Shown here one piece after another: positions 36,980 to 47,453 of a stretch of 64,000 nucleotides of DNA (positions are counted from its first letter, which is position 1; each line of letters opens with the position of its first letter). Under the pieces are notes generated by a model. That model worked only from the letters and a program-made list of their open reading frames with translations. It was not told the origin of the DNA and did not search any database. Location: positions 23,937 through 87,936 of the forward strand of contig NZ_JAELXW010000034.1 in the NCBI RefSeq assembly GCF_016428645.1, read 5' to 3'. The translations under genes and the position numbers were made by a program. Source of the stretch: Glycomyces salinus (lineage in GTDB: Bacteria > Actinomycetota > Actinomycetes > Mycobacteriales > Micromonosporaceae).

Positions 36980-38142
36980 CAGGCCTCCTCGGCAACGGTC
37001 TGGGTGTCCTCGTACAGCTCGGCGAAGAGCCGGGCCACGGCCGGGTCGTCGTAGCCGTTCTCGGTCAGGTAGGCGCCGAACAGCTCCCCGGGGCTGCGAC
37101 CGGCGCGCCGCTGCCTGGGTTTGCGCTCCTCGGCGCGCAGGATCGGGTCGATGTGGATCTGGACGGCCCGCTCGAACAGGTCGGCGACCTCGCCGCGCAA
37201 CCCGGCCCGGGCCGGTTCGGTCACGAATACCCGCAGCCAGGCCCGCTGGTCCACTTCGGTCTTCCGCAGTTCTTCGAGGGTGCCGCGCACTGTTTTGAGC
37301 GGCACGGCCTCGGTCAGCGGAATCGTGCGGGTCAGGGCCGGGGTGTCGGCGGTGACCTCGACGATCGTGACGCTCGGGGTGTGGTCCTCCTCGCCGAAGT
37401 CGACCGCGATCGGCCCCCCGGAGTACCTGATGGTGCAGGGCCCCTCGATCTTCTGGGCCTTGTGCAGGTGCCCCAGGGCGACGTAGTTGGTCGAGGCGGG
37501 GAAGATCGCGGCGGGCACGGCGTAGTCGGCCACGGTGTGGACCTCGCGCTCGCCGCCGCCGACCTTCCCGCCGACCACGGTCAGGTGCCCGCAGAACAGG
37601 TTGACCTCCTCGGCGGTGAAACCGTGCGTGAGCGCGGCGACCAGACGCCTGAGGTGGTCGGCGTAGGTCGCCTCGGCTCCGGCCGCCCCCAATTCGAACA
37701 GCTCGGCCGCGCGCACCGCGTGCCGCTGGGCGATGAACGGCAGGGCCGCGACCTTCCAGCGCTCGCCTGAGGCGGTGGTGCCGGTGACGATGTGGTCGGT
37801 GGCCTTGCCGAGGCTGCCGCGCAGGTGGATCCCGGCGGCGTGGGCCCAGTCGCGGAGCGCGTCGAGGGCCCTGCCGTTGTCGTGGTTCCCGGCGATGACG
37901 ACGACCTCGGCGCCGGTCCCGTGCAGGGCCGACAGGGCCCCGGTGAGCAGCTTCTGCGCCTCGCTGGAGGGCGAGGCGGTGTCGAACAGGTCTCCGGCCA
38001 CGATCACGAGGTCGACCGCCTCGGTCTTCGCGATCTCCACGATCTGCCGGAAGACCGCGCGCTGCTCATCGAGGCGCGAGCGGCCCTTCATGGTGACCCC
38101 GACGTGCCAGTCCGAAGTGTGCAGAATCCGCAAGGCGTTCAT
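36979..38142 (-). CDS. sbcD: Exonuclease subunit SbcD (Mre11-like)
   Basis: 387 aa metallophosphoesterase nuclease. Phosphoesterase motifs in order: DWHVG (11-15), GDLFD (~51-55), GNHDN (~86-90), CGHLT, and GHLH (~225). A capping domain follows. Coupled to sbcC by a TGATG overlap and 35 nt behind the HerA-like gene. Opens hairpins and trims protein-blocked DNA ends. Confidence 0.96.
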   Translation of the reverse strand: MNALRILHTSDWHVGVTMKGRSRLDEQRAVFRQIVEIAKTEAVDLVIVAGDLFDTASPSSEAQKLLTGALSALHGTGAEVVVIAGNHDNGRALDALRDWAHAAGIHLRGSLGKATDHIVTGTTASGERWKVAALPFIAQRHAVRAAELFELGAAGAEATYADHLRRLVAALTHGFTAEEVNLFCGHLTVVGGKVGGGEREVHTVADYAVPAAIFPASTNYVALGHLHKAQKIEGPCTIRYSGGPIAVDFGEEDHTPSVTIVEVTADTPALTRTIPLTEAVPLKTVRGTLEELRKTEVDQRAWLRVFVTEPARAGLRGEVADLFERAVQIHIDPILRAEERKPRQRRAGRSPGELFGAYLTENGYDDPAVARLFAELYEDTQTVAEEA

Positions 38143-38177
38143 CTCCCTCGGGGCGAACCTGGTCGCCCTGGATAGGT

Positions 38178-39879
<1,702 letters not shown>

Positions 39880-39887
<8 letters not shown>

Positions 39888-40623
39888 CGCTCGATCCTCG
39901 CAGATACCGCAGGATCAGATTGCCCCCGGCTTCGAGGACGTGTCGCAGTTCGAGCGGCCGGGCCCCCGGCGAACCGTGGCCCGCGGCGATGCGCCCCGGA
40001 CCGGCCCCGACCAGCAGCGGCGAGACCGTCAGATCCAGCTCGTCGACCAGGTCGGCGGCGATCAGGTCCCCGAACACCCGCGGCCCGCCCTCGCACAGGA
40101 TCTGCCGCAGCCCTCGCTCGCGGAGGGCGGCCACGGCGGCGGCGAAGTCTACCTGCCCGTCTCCGATGGCGATGAGGTCGGCGACGCCGCCGAGCGCCTC
40201 CTGCCGGTCGGCCGGGGCGTCGGCGGCGCACACGACGATCGGCCGCTGCGGCGCCCGCGTGAAGATCGGATCGGTCGGATCGAGCCGCGCCGACCGCGAC
40301 ACCACGGCCATGACCGGCACCTCCGGCAGCCCGTGGTCGAGCCGCCATTTCACCCGTTCGGGGCTCAGGACGAGCTCCCGGTAGCCCTCGGCCAGCACCG
40401 TCCCCGACCCGGCCACCAGCACGTCGCAGCGGGCGCGGAGCACCTTGAAGACCCGCTTGTCCTCGGACCCGGACAACGGACCCGAGAGCCCGTCCAAGGT
40501 CGCCGACCCATCGGCACTGGACACGAAATTCACCCGCAACCAATCGGCCTCGGGCGGCTCATAGGCCGAGTAGACCTCGGCATCGGTCATTTCAGCGAGT
40601 TCGCGGAACACCACTCCAGGCAC
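39880..40623 (-). CDS. RibD C-terminal-like pyrimidine/dihydrofolate reductase
   Basis: 247 aa. RibD-C/DHFR-like fold with the opening VNFVSSADGSATLDGLSGPLS, SGSEDKRVF, LVAGSGTVLAEGYR, and CEGGPRVFGDL. It lacks the RibD deaminase domain. The mycobacterial homologue Rv2671 has dihydrofolate-reductase activity and is a resistance suppressor of antifolates. GTG start at 40623. It heads the probable operon with herA-sbcD-sbcC. The 257-nt gap upstream holds no convincing gene and probably the promoter. Confidence 0.88.
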
Positions 40624-40880
40624 GGCAACAATCTAACCCACCCCACCGACAACGACCCTGAGAGACGGGGCGCGCCTCCGATTCATTGGGCGGCCCGGCC
40701 CCGCCGCCCGCGCTCCTCCTCAGAGCCCGGCAGTCGCCGGCCGAGCCTCGAATTCAGCGCACGGTTCAGAGTGCTCGTATGAACGTGGACGAAAGCCGAA
40801 GTGCGGCCGCGGTCGGCTGCGGCTGGGCGAAGGTCCCCGTCCGGTTCGGGGAACACCGTATTCGGCCCTGCGCAGACCGA

Positions 40881-41723
40881 TCAATTCGATGGCGTCGGCA
40901 GTGCTGATTGGATCATCTCGGCGTACGCGCCGGGGAATCTCCACCATCCCTGCACCCCGTCGGGACCGGGCAGGTCGTGGAACTCCGCTTCGGGGTACAT
41001 CTCCTGCAACTCCGACCGGAGATCCAGTCGCCCCACGGCCGAGCGGGCGGTCAACGCCACATGCAGTCTCGACGAGAGACTGGATGCGATGCTCGGGAAA
41101 TCGGTCCCCGACGAAGGCGGTCGAAGCTGTATTCCGTCGGAGAAGGCCCTGGAAAGCCGCTCGGTGGCGATCCCTTTCACCAGGGAATAAAGTGCTCGGT
41201 CATCGAATTCTGCTGCCGTGACGATCGCTTCCACGAATCGCTTCGTGCTCGCTTCGGAGAGTCGGCCCGCCTGCCGAAGGGCTTGCAGTTCTTCAGGGGG
41301 GATCGATTCGAACATCGCAGCCAGTTTGCCCTGAGCTTCCTCGCTCTGGAGTGTCGTGTACAGCCTGGACCGAGTCGGTTCCCGCAGGGTCGGCATGATC
41401 GAGGGGATGGCCGGGTCGATGATGATCACCGAGTCGCTCACCATGCGCCTCTCAGCGAGCAACAACGCGCCGAACGCCGCATGCCCGTGGCTGACAACCG
41501 CATTGACTGAACGGATCCCCGACTCTGCGGTGATCCAGTCGGCCAGGTGCACAGCCCAGTGGGGGTCGGAGAGAATCATCGGAGAGACCGGTGGGGACGC
41601 CTCGAGCACCGTCACGCCGCCCTGAAGGGCCTCCTTCAGCGGTGACCAGATGCGGGCATCGAGTATGGACTCCTGCAGCAGGAGAGCAGAGACTGCGTCA
41701 CGGCCGGTGCGCTGGTCACTCAT
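40881..41723 (-). CDS. Alpha/beta-hydrolase-like protein, probable pseudoenzyme
   Basis: 280 aa. Strand/turn pattern VNAVVSHGHAAFGALLLAE resembles the nucleophile-elbow region (G-H-S-x-G-G) but with Ala where Ser should stand. VIIIDPAIPSI and a C-terminal DLPGP-x-WWRFPGAYAEMI follow the fold's order. No signal peptide. It lies 34 nt downstream of the cysteine-rich precursor gene on the same strand, so co-transcription is likely. It may be a partner or immunity protein. The fold assignment is tentative. Confidence 0.55.
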   Translation of the reverse strand: MSDQRTGRDAVSALLLQESILDARIWSPLKEALQGGVTVLEASPPVSPMILSDPHWAVHLADWITAESGIRSVNAVVSHGHAAFGALLLAERRMVSDSVIIIDPAIPSIMPTLREPTRSRLYTTLQSEEAQGKLAAMFESIPPEELQALRQAGRLSEASTKRFVEAIVTAAEFDDRALYSLVKGIATERLSRAFSDGIQLRPPSSGTDFPSIASSLSSRLHVALTARSAVGRLDLRSELQEMYPEAEFHDLPGPDGVQGWWRFPGAYAEMIQSALPTPSN

Positions 41724-41757
41724 GGCTCTACTCTCCCACTGCCGTTCTGACTCGGGG

Positions 41758-42729
41758 TCAGTTGCACTGCCTGGCGCAGGAGAGTCCCGCGCTTCCTGCG
41801 CAGATCGCGCAGATCGGACAGCCGATCGCCTTGTCGAGAGGGCCGCCGAAGACGCAGTCGAAGCAGGACAGAGCGCAGTCCACGTCGGCTTCGCCGGCCA
41901 TGCAGGTGATGAAGCACGTCACCGAGAACTGCGGTTCGATTTCAGCCGCCGTCGGAACGTAGGCGTTGTCGATCTCGGTGACCTCCACCCGATCCCCGAC
42001 CTTGCTGACCTCTCCGAGCGCGGTCCCGCCGGGGAGGAAGTATCGGAGCGACCGGCTTTCGGCATCGATTTGCATGGTGACGCCGTGCTCGAGATCGGCG
42101 AGGTCGACGAAAGTGGCTGTAGTCGGATCCCGGTGGACGATCATCGCGATCGACCGGCCCTCGGCTCCGGCGATCACCTTGATGTCTTCGCGGTCCGAGT
42201 CACCCCAGACTCGGAGTGACTGCTCGACGATGTCGGTCTCGCGCAGACGCCTGGCCTCGTCGACCGAGAGTGTCCGAACCGCGCCGGGTTCGGAGGGCGT
42301 CGCATTGGCAGGAGCCGCGGTCCCGAGGACGACTGCGCCGACCCCTGCCGCCGCGGCGCCGCCCATCAGGCGCCTCCTGGTCAGTTTTCTCCCGTGCTCG
42401 CCCGCACGCTCGGTGCGGGCGCGGGCCTCTCCTGCGAGGAGGCCGACGATCGCACCGGCTTTTCGGAATCCGATGCGTTTCGCCAACTTCAGCCGCATCG
42501 GCAGGCCCTGGTAGAGCTTGACCGATCCGCCGTCGATTTCGAGCAGGGTCGGCTTGTCGGGGATCTCCTGCCCGGCGCGCGTGAGCGTCTCGCCGAGCTC
42601 CGGGTCGTTGAGTGATTTGGTTTCGAGGCCGGAGACGTTCAGTGCCCTGAGCTGCTTCGCGACTCGGGAGCACGGCGCGCAGTCGGCGTCGAAGAGCAGG
42701 ATGCTCTCATGTCTTGTTGGTCGCTCCAT
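41758..42729 (-). CDS. Halocin-C8-like Cys-rich precursor with thioredoxin-like N-domain
   Basis: ~323 aa in three parts. N-terminal ~85 residues are a DCC/thioredoxin-like fold with a CxxC-type site (LLFDADCAPCSRV). A twin-arginine-type signal follows (TRRRLMGG then a hydrophobic stretch ending APANA, ~115-145). A ~110-residue beta-rich propeptide comes next. The last ~55 residues hold ten cysteines in a helical, Gly/Ala-rich setting (TCFITCMAG, ALSCFDCVFGG, CPICAICAG, SCARQC), resembling halocin C8. I prefer the ATG at 42729 (GGAG upstream) over 42750. Possible secreted antimicrobial with a built-in oxidoreductase domain. Confidence 0.65.
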   Translation of the reverse strand: MERPTRHESILLFDADCAPCSRVAKQLRALNVSGLETKSLNDPELGETLTRAGQEIPDKPTLLEIDGGSVKLYQGLPMRLKLAKRIGFRKAGAIVGLLAGEARARTERAGEHGRKLTRRRLMGGAAAAGVGAVVLGTAAPANATPSEPGAVRTLSVDEARRLRETDIVEQSLRVWGDSDREDIKVIAGAEGRSIAMIVHRDPTTATFVDLADLEHGVTMQIDAESRSLRYFLPGGTALGEVSKVGDRVEVTEIDNAYVPTAAEIEPQFSVTCFITCMAGEADVDCALSCFDCVFGGPLDKAIGCPICAICAGSAGLSCARQCN

Positions 42730-43015
42730 GTAACGTTGTACTCCGTTCATGTGGTTCTAGGGGGCTCGAACTCTGTGCCGCGTGACTCTGCGGCCGCGGT
42801 GAGTTCAGCACCGCGGCCGCTCGCAGCGACGGAATCGACGCTATCGATGCTCGGCTGCCTCGGTCAACGAGTTGTCCGCTTGTGGACATTCCGTCACCGA
42901 GAGACAAATAGACGTCACTACTCGTTGTACGATGGCGTTGGTTTGTCGCCAATCACCCCACTTAGCATATTCAGCCTTGCACCCCTTATCTGTTGACCAC
43001 AGGCACGGAGTATTG

Positions 43016-43363
43016 ATGGATACCGGCACTCCTCAGCCACCAGAAGGCACACTCAACGACGAGGATTCGACGATCATCGACTTTCTGTACGACGGGCTCA
43101 CGCAGAAGGCGATCGGGCGGCGGCTCGGGATCAGAGACCGCACGGTCCGCAGGCGCCTCGAGGACTTGAAATCCAAGCTGGGTGCCGACAACAGCCTGCA
43201 GATTCCCCTCAAAGCGCGCGATAGGGGGGTCTGGAAGCCGCGTGACGAGTTAGTGGTTCATCGGTCGGGCCGCGGCGCTCCGACCGGCCTGCGCGGCCAG
43301 GGCCGACTCGGTCTCCCCGCCGTCGGTGCCCGCCTCTCCACAGTGCTCGCAGTCGGCATCTGA
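43016..43363 (+). CDS. Small LuxR-type HTH protein
   Basis: 115 aa. Residues ~20-65 form a GerE/LuxR helix-turn-helix (DGLTQKAIGRRLGIRDRTVRRRLEDLK). There is no receiver domain. The Arg-rich tail (~75-115) looks unstructured. ATG with ACGGAG 5 nt upstream. It is divergent from the halocin-like gene with a ~285-nt shared control region containing TACGAT (42928-42933). Probably regulates that locus. Confidence 0.72.
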   Translation: MDTGTPQPPEGTLNDEDSTIIDFLYDGLTQKAIGRRLGIRDRTVRRRLEDLKSKLGADNSLQIPLKARDRGVWKPRDELVVHRSGRGAPTGLRGQGRLGLPAVGARLSTVLAVGI

Positions 43364-43412
43364 CCGGGCCCCGCCGCCGGTCTGGCAGTCGTCCGCGCGG
43401 GGCGGTGGTCCG

Positions 43413-44720
43413 TCAGGGGCCGAGGACGCGCTCCAGGTACGGGTTGGCGAAGCGGCGGTCGGGGTCGGTCTTGTCCCGGACCGTCAGGAAGTCCTCGAAC
43501 CGGTCGTAGCGGTCGGCCAGTTGCTTGGCGTCCAGCCAGTGCATCTTGCCCCAGTGCGGTCGCCCTTTGACCGCGTCGAAGATCTCGGCGGCGGCCTCGA
43601 AGTACTCCTCGTGCGGATGCCGGTGGTACTGATGCACGGCCACATAGGCCGTGCGGCGGCCGTAGGCGGTCGACAGCCAGATCTCGTCGGCCGCGGCGAA
43701 GCGGATCTCGACCGGGAACGAGACATTGAAGCCCCGTTCGTCCACGGTGGTCTTCAGCTCGGTCAGGACCTCCGGCAGCGCCTCTCGCGGCACCGCGTAC
43801 TCCATCTCCCGGAACACCACCCGCCGCGGGGAGGCGAAGACCTTGTGCGAGATGTCGGTGTAGTCGCGGGCGCTCCACACCCGCCCGGCGACCCGGTTGA
43901 GCCGGGGCACCGCACCCGGGAAGCGCGCCCCGAGCCGGTTGCTGGCCTCGAACAGGGTGTTCTCGGTGAACCCCTCGTTCCACCAGTAGCTCAGCCTGGT
44001 CGGGCGCCGCCGCTTCTCCTGCATCGAGTACCGGTTGTTCCGCTTGGTGAGCGTCCGGTCGGTGTGCGGGAACCAGTAGAACTCGAAGTGGTCGTTCTCG
44101 GCCACCAGCTCGTCGAGTCCTTCGAGGACGGCGTCCAACCGCATCGGACGCTCGACCGCCTGGAGCTTGAACGCCGGCGTGGCCTGGATCGTGACCTCGG
44201 TGATGACCCCCAGCGCGCCCAGCCCGAGCCGGGCGGCTTTGAACAGCTCGCTGCGCTCGGTCGGCGAGCAGTGCACGGTCGAACCGTCGGCCAGGACCAG
44301 TTGCAGCGCCTGGACCTGCCATGACAGGCCCCGGTACCGGTCGCCGGTGCCGTGGGTGCCGGTCGAGATCGCACCCGAGACGGTCTGCCGGTCGATGTCG
44401 CCCATGTTCTCCAGGGCCAGCCCGTGCGCGTCGAGGACCTGGTTGAGCCGCCACAGCGGCATGCCGGCCCCGACTGTCACCTGGTTGGACTTCGAGTCGA
44501 CCCGCACCACCTCGTCGAGCGCGCCCATGTCCAGCTGCACCCCGTCGGGGGCCGCGATGCCGCTGAAGGAATGGCTGGAGCCGACCGCCTTCACCCGCAG
44601 GCCGTCCTCGGCCGCCGCGGTCACGGCCGCGGCGACCTCTTCGACGTCCCCCGGTCGGAGGGTCCGCGTCGGCTCGGCCGTCTCGGTGCCTGCCCAATTG
44701 CGCCAGGAAGAGGTAGTCAT
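43413..44720 (-). CDS. FAD-linked D-arabinono-1,4-lactone oxidase-type enzyme
   Basis: 435 aa. FAD-binding PCMH domain (VKAVGSSHSFSGIAAPDG, ~40-57; VGAGMPLW; SGAISTGTHGTG) and ALO C-terminal domain ending HWGKMHWLDAKQL, and NPYLERVLG. Oxidises aldonolactones or alditols. The ATG at 44720 has GGAGG 5 nt upstream; other ATGs at 44741 and 44753 lack one. Divergent from the PLP enzyme gene, a common actinomycete pairing. Confidence 0.9.
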   Translation of the reverse strand: MTTSSWRNWAGTETAEPTRTLRPGDVEEVAAAVTAAAEDGLRVKAVGSSHSFSGIAAPDGVQLDMGALDEVVRVDSKSNQVTVGAGMPLWRLNQVLDAHGLALENMGDIDRQTVSGAISTGTHGTGDRYRGLSWQVQALQLVLADGSTVHCSPTERSELFKAARLGLGALGVITEVTIQATPAFKLQAVERPMRLDAVLEGLDELVAENDHFEFYWFPHTDRTLTKRNNRYSMQEKRRRPTRLSYWWNEGFTENTLFEASNRLGARFPGAVPRLNRVAGRVWSARDYTDISHKVFASPRRVVFREMEYAVPREALPEVLTELKTTVDERGFNVSFPVEIRFAAADEIWLSTAYGRRTAYVAVHQYHRHPHEEYFEAAAEIFDAVKGRPHWGKMHWLDAKQLADRYDRFEDFLTVRDKTDPDRRFANPYLERVLGP

Positions 44721-44798
44721 GGGGGCCTCCGGTTGTGACATCGGTCTACTCAAAGGTAGCTTTCATCTAACCTCACACCCAAACCGAAGGGAAGCGGC

Positions 44799-46019
44799 AT
44801 GGCTATCAGCCTCACCGGAAGCGGCGTGGCGGACGAGCTGTTCGGCCAGCTCGACCGGGCCACCGAGGGCCTCCAGCCGCCGTTCGCGGCAGTCGAGCTC
44901 GGTGCGTTCGACACCAATGCGTCGATCCTGCGCCGCGAAGCCCTCGGCAAGCCGATCCGCCTGGCCAGCAAGTCCGTCCGCTGCCGCGCGCTGATGCGGC
45001 GCGTGCTCGGCCAGCCGGGTTTCGAGGGCGTCCTCGCCTTCACCCTGCCCGAGGCGCTGTGGCTCGCCGAGGAGTTCGACGACGTGGTGGTCGCGTATCC
45101 GACAGCCGACACCGACGCGCTGCGCCGCCTCGCCGAGGACGACCGCGCCGCCCAGCGGGTCACGATCATGGTCGACTCGGTCGAGCACCTGGAATTCCTC
45201 CAGCGCCACGTCGAGCCCTCGGTCTCCCGGCCGCTGCGGCTGTGCCTGGAGATCGACATGTCGCTCGAACTGCTCGGCGGTCGCGTCCACATCGGCGCCC
45301 GCCGCTCCCCGGTGCACACTCCCGAGCAGGCCCTGGACATGGCCCACGAGATCGAGAAGCGCCCCGGGGTCCGGCTGGTCGGCCTGATGGGCTACGAGGG
45401 CCAGATCGCCGGGGTCCAGGACGCCTTCAGTGCCGCGGCGCTCCAGTACCCGCTGGTGCGGCTGATGCAGCGCATCTCCAAGGCGGAACTGGCCGCTCGC
45501 CGCGCCGAGGCGGTCGCGGCCGTCCGCGCCGCGGCCGACATCGAGTTCGTCAACGGCGGCGGCACCGGCTCGATCGGCTTCACCGCCTCCGATCCCTCGG
45601 TCACCGAGATCGCCGCCGGCTCGGGCCTGTACTCGCCCGGCCTGTTCGACGGCTACCGGTCGATCCGGCCGCTGCCGTCCGCGTTCTTCGCCCTCCCGGT
45701 CGTACGCCGTCCCGGCAAAGGCGTGGTCACGGCCCTGGGCGGCGGCTGGGTCGCCTCCGGCGCTCCCGGACGCGACCGCCTGCCGCGCCCGGCCCACCCC
45801 AAGGGACTGTCCTATACCAAGACCGAAGGGGCCGGCGAAGTCCAGACCCCGCTGCGCGGCCGGGCCGCGCGCGACCTCGAGATCGGCTCGCGGGTGTGGA
45901 TGCGGCACGCCAAGGCCGGGGAGCTGTGCGAACGGGTCAACACCCTCCACCTGGTCGCGGACGGCCGCAAAGTCGATGAGGTCCTGACCTACCGCGGCGA
46001 GGGCTTCGCCTTCGCCTGA
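44799..46019 (+). CDS. PLP-dependent amino-acid deaminase/aldolase (alanine-racemase-N fold)
   Basis: 406 aa. Fold-type III PLP enzyme. Lys in RLASKSVRC (~58) binds PLP at the N-terminal barrel. A MGYEGQIAG segment and VNGGGTGS bind phosphate. The DSD1-like C-domain has a metal-type HPKGL-Y and LHLVADGR. Related to D-threonine aldolase/D-serine dehydratase. ATG at 44799 after CCGAAGGGAAG. Substrate unknown, probably a D-3-hydroxy amino acid. Confidence 0.88.
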   Translation: MAISLTGSGVADELFGQLDRATEGLQPPFAAVELGAFDTNASILRREALGKPIRLASKSVRCRALMRRVLGQPGFEGVLAFTLPEALWLAEEFDDVVVAYPTADTDALRRLAEDDRAAQRVTIMVDSVEHLEFLQRHVEPSVSRPLRLCLEIDMSLELLGGRVHIGARRSPVHTPEQALDMAHEIEKRPGVRLVGLMGYEGQIAGVQDAFSAAALQYPLVRLMQRISKAELAARRAEAVAAVRAAADIEFVNGGGTGSIGFTASDPSVTEIAAGSGLYSPGLFDGYRSIRPLPSAFFALPVVRRPGKGVVTALGGGWVASGAPGRDRLPRPAHPKGLSYTKTEGAGEVQTPLRGRAARDLEIGSRVWMRHAKAGELCERVNTLHLVADGRKVDEVLTYRGEGFAFA

Positions 46020-46025
46020 GCGGGC

Positions 46026-46286
46026 TCAGTTCAAGACACAGGTGTCGTGCGGGAGCACCTTCCTGGCGTCGATGGCGCCGTAGTGGGACGCCAGGACGAT
46101 CAGCTGGATGTTGGTGTCGACGTTGAAGCGCTCCCGCAGGAGCTTGAGCAGCCGCCGGAGATGCGTCGAGGAGTAGCCGAGCCACTCGGCCGCGACCTGG
46201 TGGCTGGGTGCGGCGATGTAGCAGTTGAGGACTTCGACATCGGTCTCGGAGAACGCCGGGACCGAACGTGGGGGGCGAGGATCCAT
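46026..46286 (-). CDS. Small LuxR-like HTH regulator
   Basis: 86 aa. HTH core FSETDVEVLNCYIA and AAEWLGYSSTHLRRLLKLLRERF resembles the DNA-binding half of LuxR and the 43-kb regulator. The ATG at 46286 has AGGAG 6 nt upstream. It is divergent from the secreted-protein/DUF1906 operon, with a 12-bp perfect palindrome and promoter in between. It is the best candidate for that operon's regulator. It converges on the PLP gene (6-nt gap). Confidence 0.72.
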   Translation of the reverse strand: MDPRPPRSVPAFSETDVEVLNCYIAAPSHQVAAEWLGYSSTHLRRLLKLLRERFNVDTNIQLIVLASHYGAIDARKVLPHDTCVLN

Positions 46287-46415
46287 GCTGGCTCCTGTTG
46301 GGGGTGGTGCAGTTGTGCCCGACCGGGGATGGTCAGATGCCACAATGCTAACAAATTTCACTCGATCTGAATCGCCCATTCATCACTAAAAGCTTAGGTC
46401 GGGCGCTCACCTGTG

Positions 46416-46443
46416 CGTCCATGTTCGATTCCGAACATGGACG
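46416..46443. promoter_or_regulatory. Perfect 12-bp inverted repeat, operator-like
   Basis: CGTCCATGTTCG - ATTC - CGAACATGGACG; both arms match exactly. It abuts the -35 of the next promoter. Confidence 0.8.
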
Positions 46444-46472
46444 TTGACTCACGGTAGTGCGTCCGATAGCTT
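46444..46472 (+). promoter_or_regulatory. Promoter of the secreted-protein/DUF1906 operon
   Basis: TTGACT (46444-46449), 17-nt spacer, TAGCTT (46467-46472); near-consensus. Transcription would start near 46479. Confidence 0.65.
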
Positions 46473-46877
46473 CAATTGCTGGAAGCGTCCTCCTAAGACC
46501 GACTCCCATCGTCGAGTTCGACTCGCGGCCAGTCAGCTTGCGCTGACGCCGATTCCGGTAGCGCAGCGGGGTAGCGACTCGGGTCTCGGAGGCCGTCTCC
46601 GTCCGCCCGCAGTCCTGTCCCATTGCTCCGACCGGTGAGTCCCACCCCCGGAGTGACCAATGCGAAACAGACTGCTCCCCGTCCCGGCAACCGCCATCCT
46701 CGCTCCGGCGGCCATCGTCGTGTCTTCATGCACCCCAACCTGACCACCATGCTCGACGCGTATCGCCCTGCGGTGGCGTCCGCGGTCCACGTCGGACCGA
46801 TCTCCAGTTCCGGAACTGAACCGCTCTGCGCCCGCCGGCTCCGGCGGCAGAGCACCAACGAGAAAAGGAGCAAGGCA

Positions 46878-47426
46878 ATGACCATGTGGAAGCGAATCAC
46901 GGCGGCCCTGGCGGGCATTCTGATCGCCGTCGGAGCAGCGCAGACGGTGGCGGTGGAGGACGCGAGCGCGTTCGAATTCGGCCCCGGCTCGTACCTCGTG
47001 CAGGGGGTCGTCGACCTCGAAGACTGCGACCTCAGGTTCGGCGGACTCGACTACGACGACAGGGGTTCGTACTGCTACGAGTACGACACCGCCGACAGCA
47101 CCTACTTCTACAAGGAGAACGGCAAGCGCGGCTACAAGGTCGAGCTGTACAGCGAGGGCGACCTCGGCGCGAAGTTCGAATGCCATCCCAGCCGCAACCA
47201 GATCATGGTCTACGACACCCTCAACGACGGCGACGGCATCTACTGGGAGGTCTTCACCAGCAACGGACCGCTGTTCCTGAAGGCTCCCGGCACCTCGAAG
47301 AAGGTCGAGTACAACACGTATTCGGTCTCGGGCAACGTCACCCGCGTCACGGTCTGGGACAACGCCAACAGGACCGACCAGATCACGAGCATGAGCTGGC
47401 ACGCCGGTCCCCTCTGCAAGCTCTGA
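46878..47426 (+). CDS. Small secreted protein, function unknown
   Basis: 182 aa. Sec signal peptide (MWKRITAALAGILIAVGAAQ, cleavage after DASA). The mature part is ~150 residues, acidic and Tyr-rich, with four Cys (EDCDL, SYCYE, FECHP, PLCKL) able to form two disulphides. It is predicted beta-rich. ATG with AAAGGAG 7 nt upstream. It is 27 nt before the DUF1906 gene, thus first in the operon. No family recognised. Confidence 0.75.
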   Translation: MTMWKRITAALAGILIAVGAAQTVAVEDASAFEFGPGSYLVQGVVDLEDCDLRFGGLDYDDRGSYCYEYDTADSTYFYKENGKRGYKVELYSEGDLGAKFECHPSRNQIMVYDTLNDGDGIYWEVFTSNGPLFLKAPGTSKKVEYNTYSVSGNVTRVTVWDNANRTDQITSMSWHAGPLCKL

Positions 47427-47453
47427 ACGAACCCTCCGGAAAGGCGGAACACA

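Larger units (their letters stand above)
46287..46877. other. 591-nt intergenic control region and long 5' UTR
   Basis: Between the HTH gene (-) and the secreted-protein gene (+). It holds the 13-mer TCGATCTGAATCG at 46362-46374 (repeated at 58251-58263), the palindrome and promoter listed separately, and ~400 nt of transcribed leader before the ATG at 46878. An open frame from 46623 runs in frame to the gene but has Arg/Ser/Pro-rich content unlike a signal peptide, so I left it uncalled. Confidence 0.7.

Noticed and set aside
40624..40880. Short frames on both strands upstream of the RibD-like gene
   Set aside because: No Shine-Dalgarno, no codon bias, Arg/Pro-rich composition.
46623..46877. 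N-terminal extension of the small secreted protein
   Set aside because: The ATG at 46878 has AAAGGAG and a proper signal peptide; the extension would bury it.
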